DNA from: Deinococcus radiophilus
Lineage (GTDB): Bacteria > Deinococcota > Deinococci > Deinococcales > Deinococcaceae
Assembly (NCBI RefSeq): GCF_020889625.1
Contig: NZ_CP086381.1
Coordinates: 1 to 64,000, forward strand
DNA length: 64,000 bases
Direction: 5' to 3'
Shown: one piece after another, positions 17,942 to 29,237 of the stretch
How the letters are laid out: every line of letters begins with the position of its first letter
Position numbering within the stretch: position 1 is the first letter of the stretch
The notes under the pieces: model-generated
What the model was told of the DNA's origin: nothing
Databases searched by the model: none
What the model saw: the letters and a program-made list of their open reading frames with translations, nothing else
Made by a program: the position numbers and the translations under genes

Positions 17942-18495
17942 TCCGCGCCTCCATCATGGACCTGCCGCACCGCCTGCACGATATTGGGATAGGCGGCGCA
18001 GCGGCAGATGTTGCCGGACATCCGTTCACGCACTTCCAGATCTGAGTAGGCGACGTCGTTCAAGTCTTCGGTGACGTGGCTAGGAACACCGCGCCCGATC
18101 TCATCCAGAGTCGCTACTGCTGCCATGATCTGTCCCGGTGTGCAGTAGCCGCACTGAAAGCCGTCGCACTCCACAAAGGCGGCCTGCATGGGGTGTAGCT
18201 GCTCGGGACGGCCCAGTCCCTCAATAGTGGTAATTTCGTCACCGTCGTGGGTGACAGCCAACGACAGGCAGGAATTGATCCGGGTACCGTTCACATGTAC
18301 CGTACAGGCCCCGCACTGGCCATGGTCACATCCCTTCTTGGTCCCGGTCAGGTGCAGATGCTCACGCAGGGCGTCCAGCAGGCTCACGCGGGGATCCAAC
18401 TGGAGTTGCTGCTCTTGGCCATTGACCGTCAGCCGAACCGCCACGGTAGGCGGAACAGAACGGTCAGTGAACCCGTTAGAACTGGTCTGGGTCAT
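17938..18495 (-). CDS. paoA: PaoA-like [2Fe-2S] subunit of aldehyde oxidoreductase
   Basis: This 185-residue subunit has both iron-sulfur domains of the family: the plant-ferredoxin-type site [16 protein letters not shown] ... NSC, and the C-terminal helical site [12 protein letters not shown] ... [11 protein letters not shown]. coli PaoA carries a Tat signal; here only about 30 residues precede the domain and no twin-arginine motif is clear, so a cytoplasmic enzyme is likely. It is the first gene of a paoABC-mocA operon. TACCCT 7 nt before the ATG suggests a leaderless mRNA. Confidence 0.93.
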   Translation of the reverse strand: MTQTSSNGFTDRSVPPTVAVRLTVNGQEQQLQLDPRVSLLDALREHLHLTGTKKGCDHGQCGACTVHVNGTRINSCLSLAVTHDGDEITTIEGLGRPEQLHPMQAAFVECDGFQCGYCTPGQIMAAVATLDEIGRGVPSHVTEDLNDVAYSDLEVRERMSGNICRCAAYPNIVQAVRQVHDGGAE

Positions 18496-18502
18496 GAGTC
18501 TC

Positions 18503-18508
18503 AGGGTA
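18503..18508 (-). promoter_or_regulatory. -10 element of the paoABC operon
   Basis: On the minus strand TACCCT is followed by 7 nt and the paoA ATG at 18495. It fits the TANNNT leaderless pattern; no Shine-Dalgarno sequence is visible and the -35 is weak. Confidence 0.4.
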
Positions 18509-18618
18509 GCAGTCGATCTCAGTGCTCAGCCGTGAGAAAGGTTGGGGCTGGATCAATGTGTCGATTTGGGTCCAAAGGCAGTGGGTAGGAAATTCACCGA
18601 TATTTTTTCCCTAACGCT

Positions 18619-18624
18619 TATACT
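18619..18624 (+). promoter_or_regulatory. Probable -10 of the formate dehydrogenase operon
   Basis: TATACT, one mismatch from consensus, lies 97 bp before the fdhF start. A TTCACC 20 bp upstream is a poorly spaced -35, which would fit an activator-dependent promoter. The leader is too short for a complete molybdenum cofactor riboswitch. Nothing else is recognisable in 18509-18720. Confidence 0.35.
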
Positions 18625-18720
18625 GCGGCCTGTCCCAATTACACCTTCATTGGCAGCTGACCAGCAGCTGACTTTCCGTACGGGCCTCCCTATGTCTTCC
18701 GAACCGAAAGGTGGAACCCC

Positions 18721-21810
<3,090 letters not shown>

Positions 21811-21887
21811 CGTGCGATCAGCAGGAGGTGGCTGGCTGATTTGGGCTTGCTTCCCTACTGCTCTCGGTGACTCCGGAGGACTGATTT

Positions 21888-22370
21888 ATGGCAAAAGCAA
21901 TTCAATACACCCCGGCCCCCATCCAACCTGGGCAGCGGCTGGACGCGGCAACCCAGCAAGCCGAACCGGCCTTACAAGAAGCCCTGGTCCTGCTGACCGA
22001 GCTGCATGAGCGCGGTGGGCTGGAACTGGGCATCAAGCTGCTGCGCGGCGGTGAGGGCCTGACTGCGGCGGCCCTGGAAAAAGTAACCGGCGAAACCAGC
22101 ACCAACCTGCTGCGGAATCTGGTCGAAGTGGGCAAGCTGGCCGGCGCAGTGGATCCCCGCGAGCTGGAAATTCTGATGACGGCAGTGGGTGGTGGTGTGA
22201 AAGAAGCGGCGCGCAACGTGGAACTGGGCCGGCGCCCCTCGCTGCCTGAAACCCTCAAGCTGTTAGGTGATCCAGACGTACAGCTGGCGCTGGGTGCGGC
22301 CCTGGGTCTGCTCAAGGGCGTCGGCGCTTCTCTGCGTGAGCAGCGTGAACAGCAGGGGCGCACCGACTGA
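21888..22370 (+). CDS. DUF1641 protein, formate dehydrogenase partner (YjgD/YrhD-like)
   Basis: This 160-residue, mostly helical protein has the DUF1641 layout: ALVLLTELHERGGLELGIKLLRGGEGL, then TNLLRNLVEVGKLAGAVDP. DUF1641 genes regularly follow YjgC-type formate dehydrogenase genes in Bacillus. A role as an accessory or electron-transfer scaffold is inferred; the biochemistry is not established by sequence. The ATG is preceded by CCGGAGGA. It is followed almost directly by fdhD. Confidence 0.87.
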   Translation: MAKAIQYTPAPIQPGQRLDAATQQAEPALQEALVLLTELHERGGLELGIKLLRGGEGLTAAALEKVTGETSTNLLRNLVEVGKLAGAVDPRELEILMTAVGGGVKEAARNVELGRRPSLPETLKLLGDPDVQLALGAALGLLKGVGASLREQREQQGRTD

Positions 22371-22426
22371 AACCGCCTGGCCTCCCGTCCGCTGCACCCG
22401 CTGACCTCCTGAATGATGGCTGGCGG

Positions 22427-23200
22427 GTGTACCGTTATGGTGCCCAGGGGCTGAGTGGACCGTTTCCAGATCAGCTGGCCAATGAGGAACCGCTGGAGGT
22501 GCGTCAGCGCTGGCAGGGCACCGAGAGCCCACTTGGCGTGCTGATGCGGACGCCTGGAGCCGACTGGGAACTGCTGCGCGGTTGGCTCCACGCTGAGGGT
22601 CTAACTGTGCCGGGAGAGGTGCCTGCCTTACATGTCCATCCTGAGAATCACAACCTGTGGTGGTTGGACGCTCCGGTGCCGGACGATTACGCGGCCCGGC
22701 TGACTTCAGGTGCTTGCGGCATTTGCGGCTCTGGCAGCTTGGAGCGGCTGATGTTGCGGGCAGAAGCGTTGCCGCCAGGACCACCACTGGACCCAGCCTG
22801 GCTGGCCTCGCTGCCAGAGAGCTTACGGTCTGGACAGGCTGGATTTTCAGCAAGTGGTGGCCTGCACGGCGCAGCGCTGTTTCGTACCAGTGGCGAGCCC
22901 CTGTGCCTATATGAAGATATCGGGCGGCACAATGCGGCGGACAAGGTGGTGGGCTGGGCACTGAACCACCCGCACCTGGACCGCGCCCAGACGGTCCTGG
23001 TGATCAGCAGCCGCCTGGGCTATGAAATTGCACAGAAAGCTGTCCTGGCTGGCATTGGGGCAGTGGTGGGCGTAGGAGCCGCGACCACACTGGCCGCCCA
23101 GACGGCCCAGGTGTTTGGGCTGGTGCTGTGCGGCTTCGCGCGTGAAGGACGGCTGACGGTTTATGCCGGGGCTGAGCGGCTCACGCGGGAGACCGAGTGA
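22427..23200 (+). CDS. fdhD: Formate dehydrogenase accessory sulfurtransferase FdhD
   Basis: FdhD carries sulfur from a cysteine desulfurase to the bis-MGD cofactor, which formate dehydrogenase needs. The 257-residue protein has the catalytic Cys pair in ACGICGSGSLE, then GGLHGAALF, EDIGRHNAADKV and SSRLGYE, all family hallmarks. The start is uncertain. GTG 22427 is the first standard codon in frame, but the frame is open upstream to a CTG overlapping the DUF1641 stop, and the extension ...LLNDGWR would also fit FdhD N-termini. Translational coupling to the upstream gene is likely. Confidence 0.92.
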   Translation: MYRYGAQGLSGPFPDQLANEEPLEVRQRWQGTESPLGVLMRTPGADWELLRGWLHAEGLTVPGEVPALHVHPENHNLWWLDAPVPDDYAARLTSGACGICGSGSLERLMLRAEALPPGPPLDPAWLASLPESLRSGQAGFSASGGLHGAALFRTSGEPLCLYEDIGRHNAADKVVGWALNHPHLDRAQTVLVISSRLGYEIAQKAVLAGIGAVVGVGAATTLAAQTAQVFGLVLCGFAREGRLTVYAGAERLTRETE

Positions 23201-23263
23201 TCACCTGGTAGGCGAAAGACCCGCCCCTGATGTTTAGGACGGGTCTTTCGCCTACCAGGTGAT
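23200..23263. terminator. Long perfect hairpin between fdhD and the protease gene
   Basis: Two perfect 24-bp arms (23200-23223 and 23240-23263) enclose a 16-nt loop. The left arm begins in the fdhD stop codon. The genes on each side converge, so the hairpin probably terminates both transcripts, although there is no strong U-run on either side. The length and perfection exceed an ordinary terminator. Confidence 0.65.
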
Positions 23264-23270
23264 ACGCCGG

Positions 23271-24965
23271 TTACTGGGCTTCGACGGGAATATTCACTGC
23301 CTTGTCGCTGGTGGCTGTCACATCGACCTGTCCCAAGTAAGACCGCAAATCAGTATCCACCGTGGCCTTGAGAGTGTAAGTACCGGCGGGCAGGTTCAGC
23401 CTGTAGGGAATCTCCAGGCTGCTCAGCAGCTGGGCAGATTTGGTAAAGGGCGTTCCGACGGCCCGGCTGTCCTGATAGGCCTGTACAGTCAGATCGTAAT
23501 ACTTGGGCTTTGGCGTGGGCGTGGGCGCAGGTGCGCTGGTCAGGGCTTTGGCGGCGTTCACTGCACCGGGCAGGTTCAGTTGCTTATAGCTGCCTGCGGC
23601 CTTGCCACCGCTGATCAGGGCCTGGCGTACCTGGGCAGCGTTCAGGCCAGGGTAAGCGTTGCGGATCAGTGAAGCGGCCCCACTGACCAACGCTGACGCT
23701 TCGGAGGTGCCAGCGCTCAGCTTGTAGCCACTGCCCACATCCAGTTCGAGGATGCGGTCATCGCGTCCCCCACAGGAAGAGAGGTCCCCGCCGGGTGCCA
23801 GCATGTTCAGCGTCTGTCCACTCTTGGGACGAGCGCTGAAACAGGACATGACGCCCTGACTGTTCACCGCCCCCACGGCCAGCACATCCGGCTGGTTGGC
23901 AGGAAAATAAATGCCGTCGCCAGACGTATTGCCCGCTGCAGAAACCACCACGATGTCGGCGGCAGCGGCCCGGTCCAGGGCGGCCCGCACAGTGGGGTCA
24001 CTGACCAGACCAGGGATGCCCAGGCTGACGTTGATCACCCGCGCTTTTTGGGCCACTGAGTAATCAATGCCCCGTGCCAGGCTGGCCGTGGTGGCAGCGG
24101 AGCCGTTGCCGCCCTGCTGATCTCCGAAGACTTTGACGGCCAGCAGCGGCCCAGCCCAGGTCACAGCGCTCAGGCCCACGCTGTTGTGGGTTGCTGCCCC
24201 AACCAAGCCCAGCATGGCCGTGCCGTGTCCACGCGGATGATTGTTGATCTCTGCAAAGTCGCTGTCCTGACCTGAGCAGGTGCCGCCGATCAGGGTAGAG
24301 CAGTAGTCGTACCCGCCTACGATCCGTGACTTCAGATCAGGATGGTTGCGGTCTGCGCCCGTGTCCAATACGGCCACTTTGGCTCCGGTGCGGTTCTTGC
24401 CGTTCGCGTCAAGTATTTTCCAGCCTTCCATGGCCTGAATCTGGGTCAGATAGGTCTGGTGCTGGGCTGCGCCACCTACCCGAACGCCAGCATTGCCCGG
24501 ATAGCCGGGGTCGTTGGGAGTAGGTGCAGCTTGGACCTCATAGATGTAGTTGGGCTGTGAGGCCAGGCCACGCTCGGCCAGGGCGTCGGCCAGGGCCTGC
24601 GGGTCGGGCGTCTGTACGCGCAGCAGGCCCAGTTCGCCCAGCGGCTCAGTGGTCAGTCCGGCCAGCAAGGAACCAATACCCTCCTCGGAGCCGAGCCCCT
24701 GTGCGGAGAGGGTGTCCGGATCCGAGGCCACCAGCAGCTCACCTGGCACATGTGGCGCGGACCAGTCCGCTTCCGTGCCAGCCAGGCTCAGTGTGCCCGC
24801 AGGCAGATGAACCGTGCCGGAGATCGTGACCTTCTGGGGAGCAGGGGTAGGATTGCTGGGAGTGGATGGTGTGCTTGCCGTGCCGCCTCCACAGGCACTA
24901 AGCGTCAGTAGGCCTGCCAACGCGAAACTGGCGGTGTGCCGCAGACGGATTGTTTTTCTGTTCAT
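23271..24965 (-). CDS. Subtilisin-like serine protease lipoprotein (S8)
   Basis: The 564-residue precursor has a lipobox (GLLTLSAC) after a hydrophobic segment and a Ser/Thr/Pro linker, so it is probably a cell-surface lipoprotein. The S8 catalytic residues are visible: Asp201 (VAVLDTGAD), His247 (HPRGHGTA), oxyanion Asn346 (SAAGN) and Ser421 (SAGTSEAS). The usual GTSMA reads GTSEAS, a conservative variation. Residues 70-150 look like an inhibitor_I9-type propeptide. A 60-residue C-terminal beta domain follows the linker TPTPKPK. Start 24965 is chosen because it gives a lipoprotein signal; the frame is open further upstream. Confidence 0.92.
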   Translation of the reverse strand: MNRKTIRLRHTASFALAGLLTLSACGGGTASTPSTPSNPTPAPQKVTISGTVHLPAGTLSLAGTEADWSAPHVPGELLVASDPDTLSAQGLGSEEGIGSLLAGLTTEPLGELGLLRVQTPDPQALADALAERGLASQPNYIYEVQAAPTPNDPGYPGNAGVRVGGAAQHQTYLTQIQAMEGWKILDANGKNRTGAKVAVLDTGADRNHPDLKSRIVGGYDYCSTLIGGTCSGQDSDFAEINNHPRGHGTAMLGLVGAATHNSVGLSAVTWAGPLLAVKVFGDQQGGNGSAATTASLARGIDYSVAQKARVINVSLGIPGLVSDPTVRAALDRAAAADIVVVSAAGNTSGDGIYFPANQPDVLAVGAVNSQGVMSCFSARPKSGQTLNMLAPGGDLSSCGGRDDRILELDVGSGYKLSAGTSEASALVSGAASLIRNAYPGLNAAQVRQALISGGKAAGSYKQLNLPGAVNAAKALTSAPAPTPTPKPKYYDLTVQAYQDSRAVGTPFTKSAQLLSSLEIPYRLNLPAGTYTLKATVDTDLRSYLGQVDVTATSDKAVNIPVEAQ

Positions 24966-25129
24966 ACCCAGGAGTCTGTGCGCCAGAATGCAGGTGAACG
25001 TGAAAGTACCTGACTCAAAGTTCATGAGGACGTCCAGGACAGCGAAAAACCGTTTTATGACAACGAAACATTCGAACCGAAAATTAAGGTTTCTATAAGA
25101 AAGTGTGTGAGATGAACAGTGTCGCTGAC

Positions 25130-25158
25130 TAGACATTTTGCGCAGGGACATGCAAACT
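25130..25158 (+). promoter_or_regulatory. Leaderless promoter of the HU gene
   Basis: TAGACA (25130-25135), a 17-bp spacer and CAAACT (25153-25158) are followed by 6 nt and the ATG at 25165. The arrangement selects that ATG over an upstream in-frame ATG at 25150, which lies inside the promoter spacer. Confidence 0.5.
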
Positions 25159-25164
25159 GCGCCT

Positions 25165-25482
25165 ATGACGAAAAAAGCAAGTAAAGCTGCTGCCGCCGCC
25201 CCTGCCGAGAAGATGAACAAGTCTCAGCTGGTGGAGAAAGTGGCCGAGCAGACCGGTCTGACCAAGAAGCAAGCTGACGAAGCTGTCAGCACCATGCTGG
25301 ACACCATTGTTGACGCCCTGCGTGGCGGCAGCAGCGTGGGCCTGCCCGGCCTGGGCACCCTGAGCGTCAAGGAGACTGCTGCCCGTACCGGTGTCAAGCC
25401 TGGCACCACCGAGCGCATCCAGATTCCTGCTGGCAAGAAAGTGGCTTTCAAAGTCGCTACCACCCTCAAGGGCAACCTGTAA
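25165..25482 (+). CDS. hup: DNA-binding protein HU
   Basis: HU is a nucleoid protein that bends and compacts DNA as a dimer. The 105-residue protein has a Lys/Ala-rich N-terminal extension of about 17 residues ([16 protein letters not shown]) typical of deinococcal HU. The core follows: [17 protein letters not shown], the [11 protein letters not shown] strand and the [10 protein letters not shown] arm. The C-terminus is [13 protein letters not shown]. The start is fixed by the promoter position. The gene is monocistronic with a clear terminator. Confidence 0.95.
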   Translation: MTKKASKAAAAAPAEKMNKSQLVEKVAEQTGLTKKQADEAVSTMLDTIVDALRGGSSVGLPGLGTLSVKETAARTGVKPGTTERIQIPAGKKVAFKVATTLKGNL

Positions 25483-25507
25483 TTTTTTACTCCTGATCAA
25501 AAAAGTG

Positions 25508-25533
25508 GCGGCCTGATCGGCCGCTCTTTTTTT
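25508..25533 (+). terminator. Intrinsic terminator of the HU gene
   Basis: A GCGGCC/GGCCGC stem (25508-25513 and 25519-25524) with a 5-nt loop is followed by CT and seven T residues. Confidence 0.8.
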
Positions 25534-25542
25534 GCTCTTAGG

Positions 25543-25965
25543 TCACCGTGGGGCAGGTGGCCCACTTACGGTAATCAGAGTTTCCGGCCCCTGCCGCACG
25601 GCGCTGTACTGGATGCGCTCGGCTCCGCGTGCCAGAAAAGCAGAGTAGTCGTTGCTCAGCAGGTCGTCGGTCTGCGGAATGTACCCGGCTTCGGTAAAGA
25701 CCGGGAGCAGCGCCTTGGGCTGCCAGCCGGAGACGCGGAACTGCTCAACCCGTCCCAGCCGTTCACGGACCTCCTGACGGTAACTGGCCGAGGCTGGACA
25801 CTCTGGTTGAAGGTCTGCTGGAATTGACGCCAGCCCCCATACCTGGCCCGGCTGGTCAAAGCAATACAGGTCACCCAGCCAGCGGCGCTCCGATTGCCAG
25901 AAGATCAGCGCCAGCAGCAAGAGAGCAGCGGCGACCATCAGCCCGACCCTATGAACCGTCTTCAT
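25543..25965 (-). CDS. Hypothetical membrane-anchored protein
   Basis: This 140-residue protein is not recognised. An N-terminal hydrophobic segment (VGLMVAAALLLLALIFW) should anchor it in the membrane, with the rest outside. The soluble part contains two cysteines (LYCFDQ and PECPAS) that could form a disulfide. Its start overlaps the arsR stop by 17 bp, making it the last gene of the metal-responsive operon, though a metal function is only guilt by association. Confidence 0.55.
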   Translation of the reverse strand: MKTVHRVGLMVAAALLLLALIFWQSERRWLGDLYCFDQPGQVWGLASIPADLQPECPASASYRQEVRERLGRVEQFRVSGWQPKALLPVFTEAGYIPQTDDLLSNDYSAFLARGAERIQYSAVRQGPETLITVSGPPAPR

Positions 25966-26326
25966 CGCTCTCCAGCATGTGCGCTGTCATGGTGTTCAGG
26001 AGATTGCTGACGTGGGTGTCGTGTAGGGCGTAGTAGACATTGCGGCCCTCTTTGCGCGGACGTACGGCGCGGTGTGCTCGCAGCAGCTGTAGGGAGTGAC
26101 TGACACTGCTCTCACTGGCACCGGTCACTGCCGCCAGGTCGCATACGCACAGCTCGCCGCCTTGCAAGACCAGCAGCAGCCGCAGTCGCCCCGGTTCGCC
26201 CAGCAGTTTGAACAGCGCTGCCGAGGCGCTTAGGGCCTCTTCGTCAGGCATAGACTGCCGGGCCGTGTGGACCGCTGCCGGGTGGACACAGCGGACCCCG
26301 CAGACTTCAGTCGGGGACTCAGTCAT
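25949..26326 (-). CDS. ArsR/SmtB-family metal-responsive repressor
   Basis: This 125-residue winged-helix repressor has the ELCVCDL motif (Cys60, Cys62) of the alpha-3N metal site found in CadC/ZiaR-type sensors. It also has Asp103-x-His105-x10-His116-x2-Glu119, the alpha-5 zinc site. Additional N-terminal Cys and His residues (CGVRC, HPAAVH) could complete the alpha-3N site. The recognition helix is SESSVSHSLQLL. It should release DNA on binding zinc, cadmium or lead. It lies downstream of the P-type ATPase gene in the same operon, and a matching palindrome sits in that operon's promoter. Confidence 0.9.
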   Translation of the reverse strand: MTESPTEVCGVRCVHPAAVHTARQSMPDEEALSASAALFKLLGEPGRLRLLLVLQGGELCVCDLAAVTGASESSVSHSLQLLRAHRAVRPRKEGRNVYYALHDTHVSNLLNTMTAHMLESDEDGS

Positions 26327-27050
26327 GGCGGTGTCCTTGAAAGGCGGGAACCAGCTGTCCGGCCCGAATGGCAGCCAGACGGCGGTTCATCAGGTGACGC
26401 ACCATATGGCGGTAGAGCGTCCCCTGCACCCCTGAAAACTGATGGTGATACTGATAAAACTCATCCGGTGAGTCGTACACGCCCAGGTCCCTTTCTATAC
26501 CCTCCCGCTGGATAAAAGGATCACTGCGTCTCGCATCCAGCGGAGGGTCACTCAGATGCAGCGTAGCGGCCCCATAGCCACAAAACGCCTGTTGATCTGG
26601 AAAAGCCTGTTGCAGCCGGTGCAGGTAGGCGCGGTCCAGAATAAAGCCTTCCAACGTCAGGGTTTTGCCGGGCAGGGGGACCTCCACCCAGCTGTGCAGG
26701 ATCTGCGGCGGCGCCAGACGGTAAGCCAGCCCGGTCAGGATGCCGCGCTGCAACTCCTTGTGAATGGTAAACCCGTGCAGCTGGCAGGGCAAACCGGCGG
26801 CCCGCAGCAGCGCCATCAGTAGGATCGCTTTGGTGTTGCACTGGCCATAGCCGTCACTCAGCACCCGGGAGGCGGGCAGATCGTCCTGGCGGTTGTATCC
26901 GAATGGGACGCGGTCCTGCACAAAGTGATGCACGGCCTGAATGCGCTGCTCTGTAGGCTGGTCACGCCAGCCGTAGGCCTGCACCAGCGTCCGTATGGCG
27001 GGATGGTGAAAGTCCAGTAGCGGGGTGGCGCGCAGGAGTGACCCGTTCAC
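26319..27050 (-). CDS. Transglutaminase-like cysteine protease-fold protein
   Basis: This 243-residue protein has a transglutaminase-like core: Cys in DGYGQCNTKAILLMALLRAAGLP, His in LHSWVEVPL and an Asp downstream (EGFILD), the expected triad. There is no signal peptide, so it may be cytoplasmic. It overlaps both the ATPase gene upstream (4 bp) and arsR downstream (8 bp), placing it firmly in a metal-efflux operon. What such a protein does there is not known; peptide or thiol-conjugate cleavage is a guess. Confidence 0.78.
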   Translation of the reverse strand: MNGSLLRATPLLDFHHPAIRTLVQAYGWRDQPTEQRIQAVHHFVQDRVPFGYNRQDDLPASRVLSDGYGQCNTKAILLMALLRAAGLPCQLHGFTIHKELQRGILTGLAYRLAPPQILHSWVEVPLPGKTLTLEGFILDRAYLHRLQQAFPDQQAFCGYGAATLHLSDPPLDARRSDPFIQREGIERDLGVYDSPDEFYQYHHQFSGVQGTLYRHMVRHLMNRRLAAIRAGQLVPAFQGHRHD

Positions 27051-29158
27051 GCTTTACTCCTGCCGGGCTGCCAGCCCAGCAGCCGCAGGGCATGAAGTGT
27101 GACCAACACGGTAGCTCCGGTGTCGGCCAGGACCGCCAGCCAGAGCCCGGTGTAGCCCAGCAAGGTGGTGACCAGAAACACCGCCTTAAGGCCCAGCGCC
27201 AGGGCAATATTGATCCGGACGTTGCTCATCGTCTGCTTGGCCAGTTCCAGCAGGTCCGGTACGCCGCTCAGCCGTCCGTGCATCAGCACCACGTCGGCGC
27301 TCTCAATGGCCACGTCGGTGCCAGACCCAACCGCAATCCCCACGTCAGCGCGGGCCAGGGCCGGGGCATCATTGATCCCGTCGCCCACCATCGCCACTGG
27401 GCCAGGCAGTTCACCGATGATCCGCAGCTTGTCTCCGGGCAGCAGCTCAGCGCAAATCTCGGAGACGCCCAGTCCCTGGCCAATCGCGGCTGCCGTGCGG
27501 GCATTGTCCCCAGTCAGCATGACCGTCTTTAGGTCAGCATCTTGCAGGCGTTTCAGTGCGGCATGCGCATCGGCGCGGGGTTGGTCGCGCAGGGCCAGGG
27601 CACCCAGAACTTCGCTCTCACTGTGTAGCACGCTTACGGTGTGCCCCTCAGCTTCCATTGCTTCTATCTGTAAACGCAGTTCTGGCATCAGGCCCACCAC
27701 TTCCTCAGCGTGGCGCGGTGACGAGACGCTCAGTCTCTGGCCTTCCACCTCGGCCTGCACACCGCGTCCACCTAGCGCCTGAGCCTGAAGGCCTTCGGGG
27801 ATGCTCAGCCCACGCTGCTCGGCCGCCGTACGAATGGCCAGCGCCAGCGGGTGGCTGTTGCCGGTCTCGACTCCTGCCGCCAGGCGGAGCACCTGCTCCG
27901 TGGCCCCGATGATTTCGGTGACTTGCGGACGACCCTCAGTCAGCGTGCCCGTCTTATCAAGGGCCACTGTCCGCACGCCCGCCAAGGCTTCAAGCACCGC
28001 CCCGCCGCGCACCAGCAGGCCCCGGCGGGCACCGGCGCTCAGCGCACTGGTCATGGCCGCTGGCACACTGAGGACCAGGGCACAGGGACAGCCGATGAGC
28101 AGCAAGGCCAGTCCCTTATAGATCCATGGCAACCACTCGGCTCCAGTCAGCAGCGGTGGCAGTGTGGCGGTCAGGACGCCGGCCAGCAAGATCAGTGGGG
28201 TGTACCAGGCGCTGAACCGGTCAATGAACCGCGCCGTCGGAGCGCGGCTGGACTGCGCCTCTTCCACCAGGCGGATGATCCGGGCCACCGTATTGTCGCC
28301 CGCTGGGCGGGACACCTGAACGTCCAAGACACCTTCGCCGTTGATGCTGCCCGCGTAGACTTCTTGCCCTTCGCCTTTATGGACTGGGACGCTCTCGCCC
28401 GTCACTGGGCTGTCGTCCAGGCTGGACGCTCCAGCCACGATCACGCCGTCGGCAGGCACCCGCGCCCCGGTTCCGACCCGAATCTGCTGGCCTGGTTGCA
28501 GGAGATCGGCACTCACTTCGCGTACCGACCCACCTTCCAGCAGCTGCGCTGTCCTCGGCGTCAGCGCGGCGAGGGCGCGGATGCCCTGCCGGGCGCGGCC
28601 TGCGGCGTAGCCTTCCAGCCATTCGCCTACCGCGAACAGCGCGACCACAGCAGTTCCTTCGGCGGCTTCGCCAATCGTCACCGCGCCTACCACGGCGATG
28701 GTCACCAGGGTATTGATGGTAAAGGGTTGCCCGCGCCGGGCAGCGGCCCACGCACTGCGGGCCAGCGGGAAAGCGGCCAGCAGGGCCGCTGCCGAGAAAG
28801 CGAGGTCGGCTGCCCGCGGATACACCCAGCTCACCGCGACCGCCAGCATCGCCGCACTGACGCTCAGGAGTAGCAGTCTGCCCTTGGGCGTGGTGTGCCA
28901 GGCGGGTTCGTCGCTGCCCTGGGCTCCTTGCAGTGTCACCGGATGTCCCAGACGACTTAGCTCGGCTTCCAGCGCCGCGCGGCTGGTCTGTGTCTCGTCC
29001 AGGTGCAGACGGAGGCTCTGGGCCGCAACGCTCAGCTGCACTTCGCTGACACCGGGCAGGTGGCCCAGCACACCGTCCACCGTGCGCACGCAATTCGCGC
29101 AGTCCAGGCCCTGTACCCGGTAATCCAGTGGGGTGGGTTGGGTGGAAGAAGAGGTCAT
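27047..29158 (-). CDS. Heavy-metal-translocating P1B-type ATPase (Zn/Cd/Pb type)
   Basis: This 703-residue efflux pump has an N-terminal HMA domain (GLDCANCVRTVDGVL), paired N-terminal membrane helices and the CPCALVLSVPA motif in the transport helix. The DKTGTLTEG phosphorylation site, an SHPLA nucleotide-binding motif and GDGINDAPAL complete the core. The C-terminal LADTGATVLV has the aspartate typical of ZntA/CadA, so Zn, Cd or Pb is more likely than Cu. It is first in an operon with a transglutaminase-like gene and an ArsR sensor. A TAGGCT -10 lies 6 nt before the ATG, with a palindromic operator just upstream. Confidence 0.93.
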   Translation of the reverse strand: MTSSSTQPTPLDYRVQGLDCANCVRTVDGVLGHLPGVSEVQLSVAAQSLRLHLDETQTSRAALEAELSRLGHPVTLQGAQGSDEPAWHTTPKGRLLLLSVSAAMLAVAVSWVYPRAADLAFSAAALLAAFPLARSAWAAARRGQPFTINTLVTIAVVGAVTIGEAAEGTAVVALFAVGEWLEGYAAGRARQGIRALAALTPRTAQLLEGGSVREVSADLLQPGQQIRVGTGARVPADGVIVAGASSLDDSPVTGESVPVHKGEGQEVYAGSINGEGVLDVQVSRPAGDNTVARIIRLVEEAQSSRAPTARFIDRFSAWYTPLILLAGVLTATLPPLLTGAEWLPWIYKGLALLLIGCPCALVLSVPAAMTSALSAGARRGLLVRGGAVLEALAGVRTVALDKTGTLTEGRPQVTEIIGATEQVLRLAAGVETGNSHPLALAIRTAAEQRGLSIPEGLQAQALGGRGVQAEVEGQRLSVSSPRHAEEVVGLMPELRLQIEAMEAEGHTVSVLHSESEVLGALALRDQPRADAHAALKRLQDADLKTVMLTGDNARTAAAIGQGLGVSEICAELLPGDKLRIIGELPGPVAMVGDGINDAPALARADVGIAVGSGTDVAIESADVVLMHGRLSGVPDLLELAKQTMSNVRINIALALGLKAVFLVTTLLGYTGLWLAVLADTGATVLVTLHALRLLGWQPGRSKA

Positions 29159-29164
29159 GCCTTC

Positions 29165-29170
29165 AGCCTA
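29165..29170 (-). promoter_or_regulatory. -10 element of the metal-efflux operon
   Basis: On the minus strand TAGGCT is followed by 6 nt and the ATG at 29158. Its -35 region falls in the palindrome at 29177-29200, so repressor binding there would block RNA polymerase. Confidence 0.45.
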
Positions 29171-29176
29171 GTTGAA

Positions 29177-29200
29177 CATCTGAACAGTTGTTCATAGATG
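29177..29200. promoter_or_regulatory. ArsR/SmtB-type operator
   Basis: The core TGAACAGTTGTTCA (29181-29194) has 6-bp perfect arms around GT, flanked by CATC on the left and GATG on the right. It matches the general 12-2-12 TGAACA-type operators of SmtB/ZiaR/CadC repressors. It lies between the efflux ATPase and the divergent SPFH gene, so it could affect both. Confidence 0.65.
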
Positions 29201-29237
29201 CGAAATGAGAATCGGAGATCAGCGCTACACTGCCCCC

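Noticed and set aside
18496..18720. A molybdenum cofactor riboswitch upstream of the formate dehydrogenase gene
   Set aside because: Only about 95 nt separate the likely transcription start from the ATG, and I cannot find the expected multi-stem structure. A covariance-model search would settle it.
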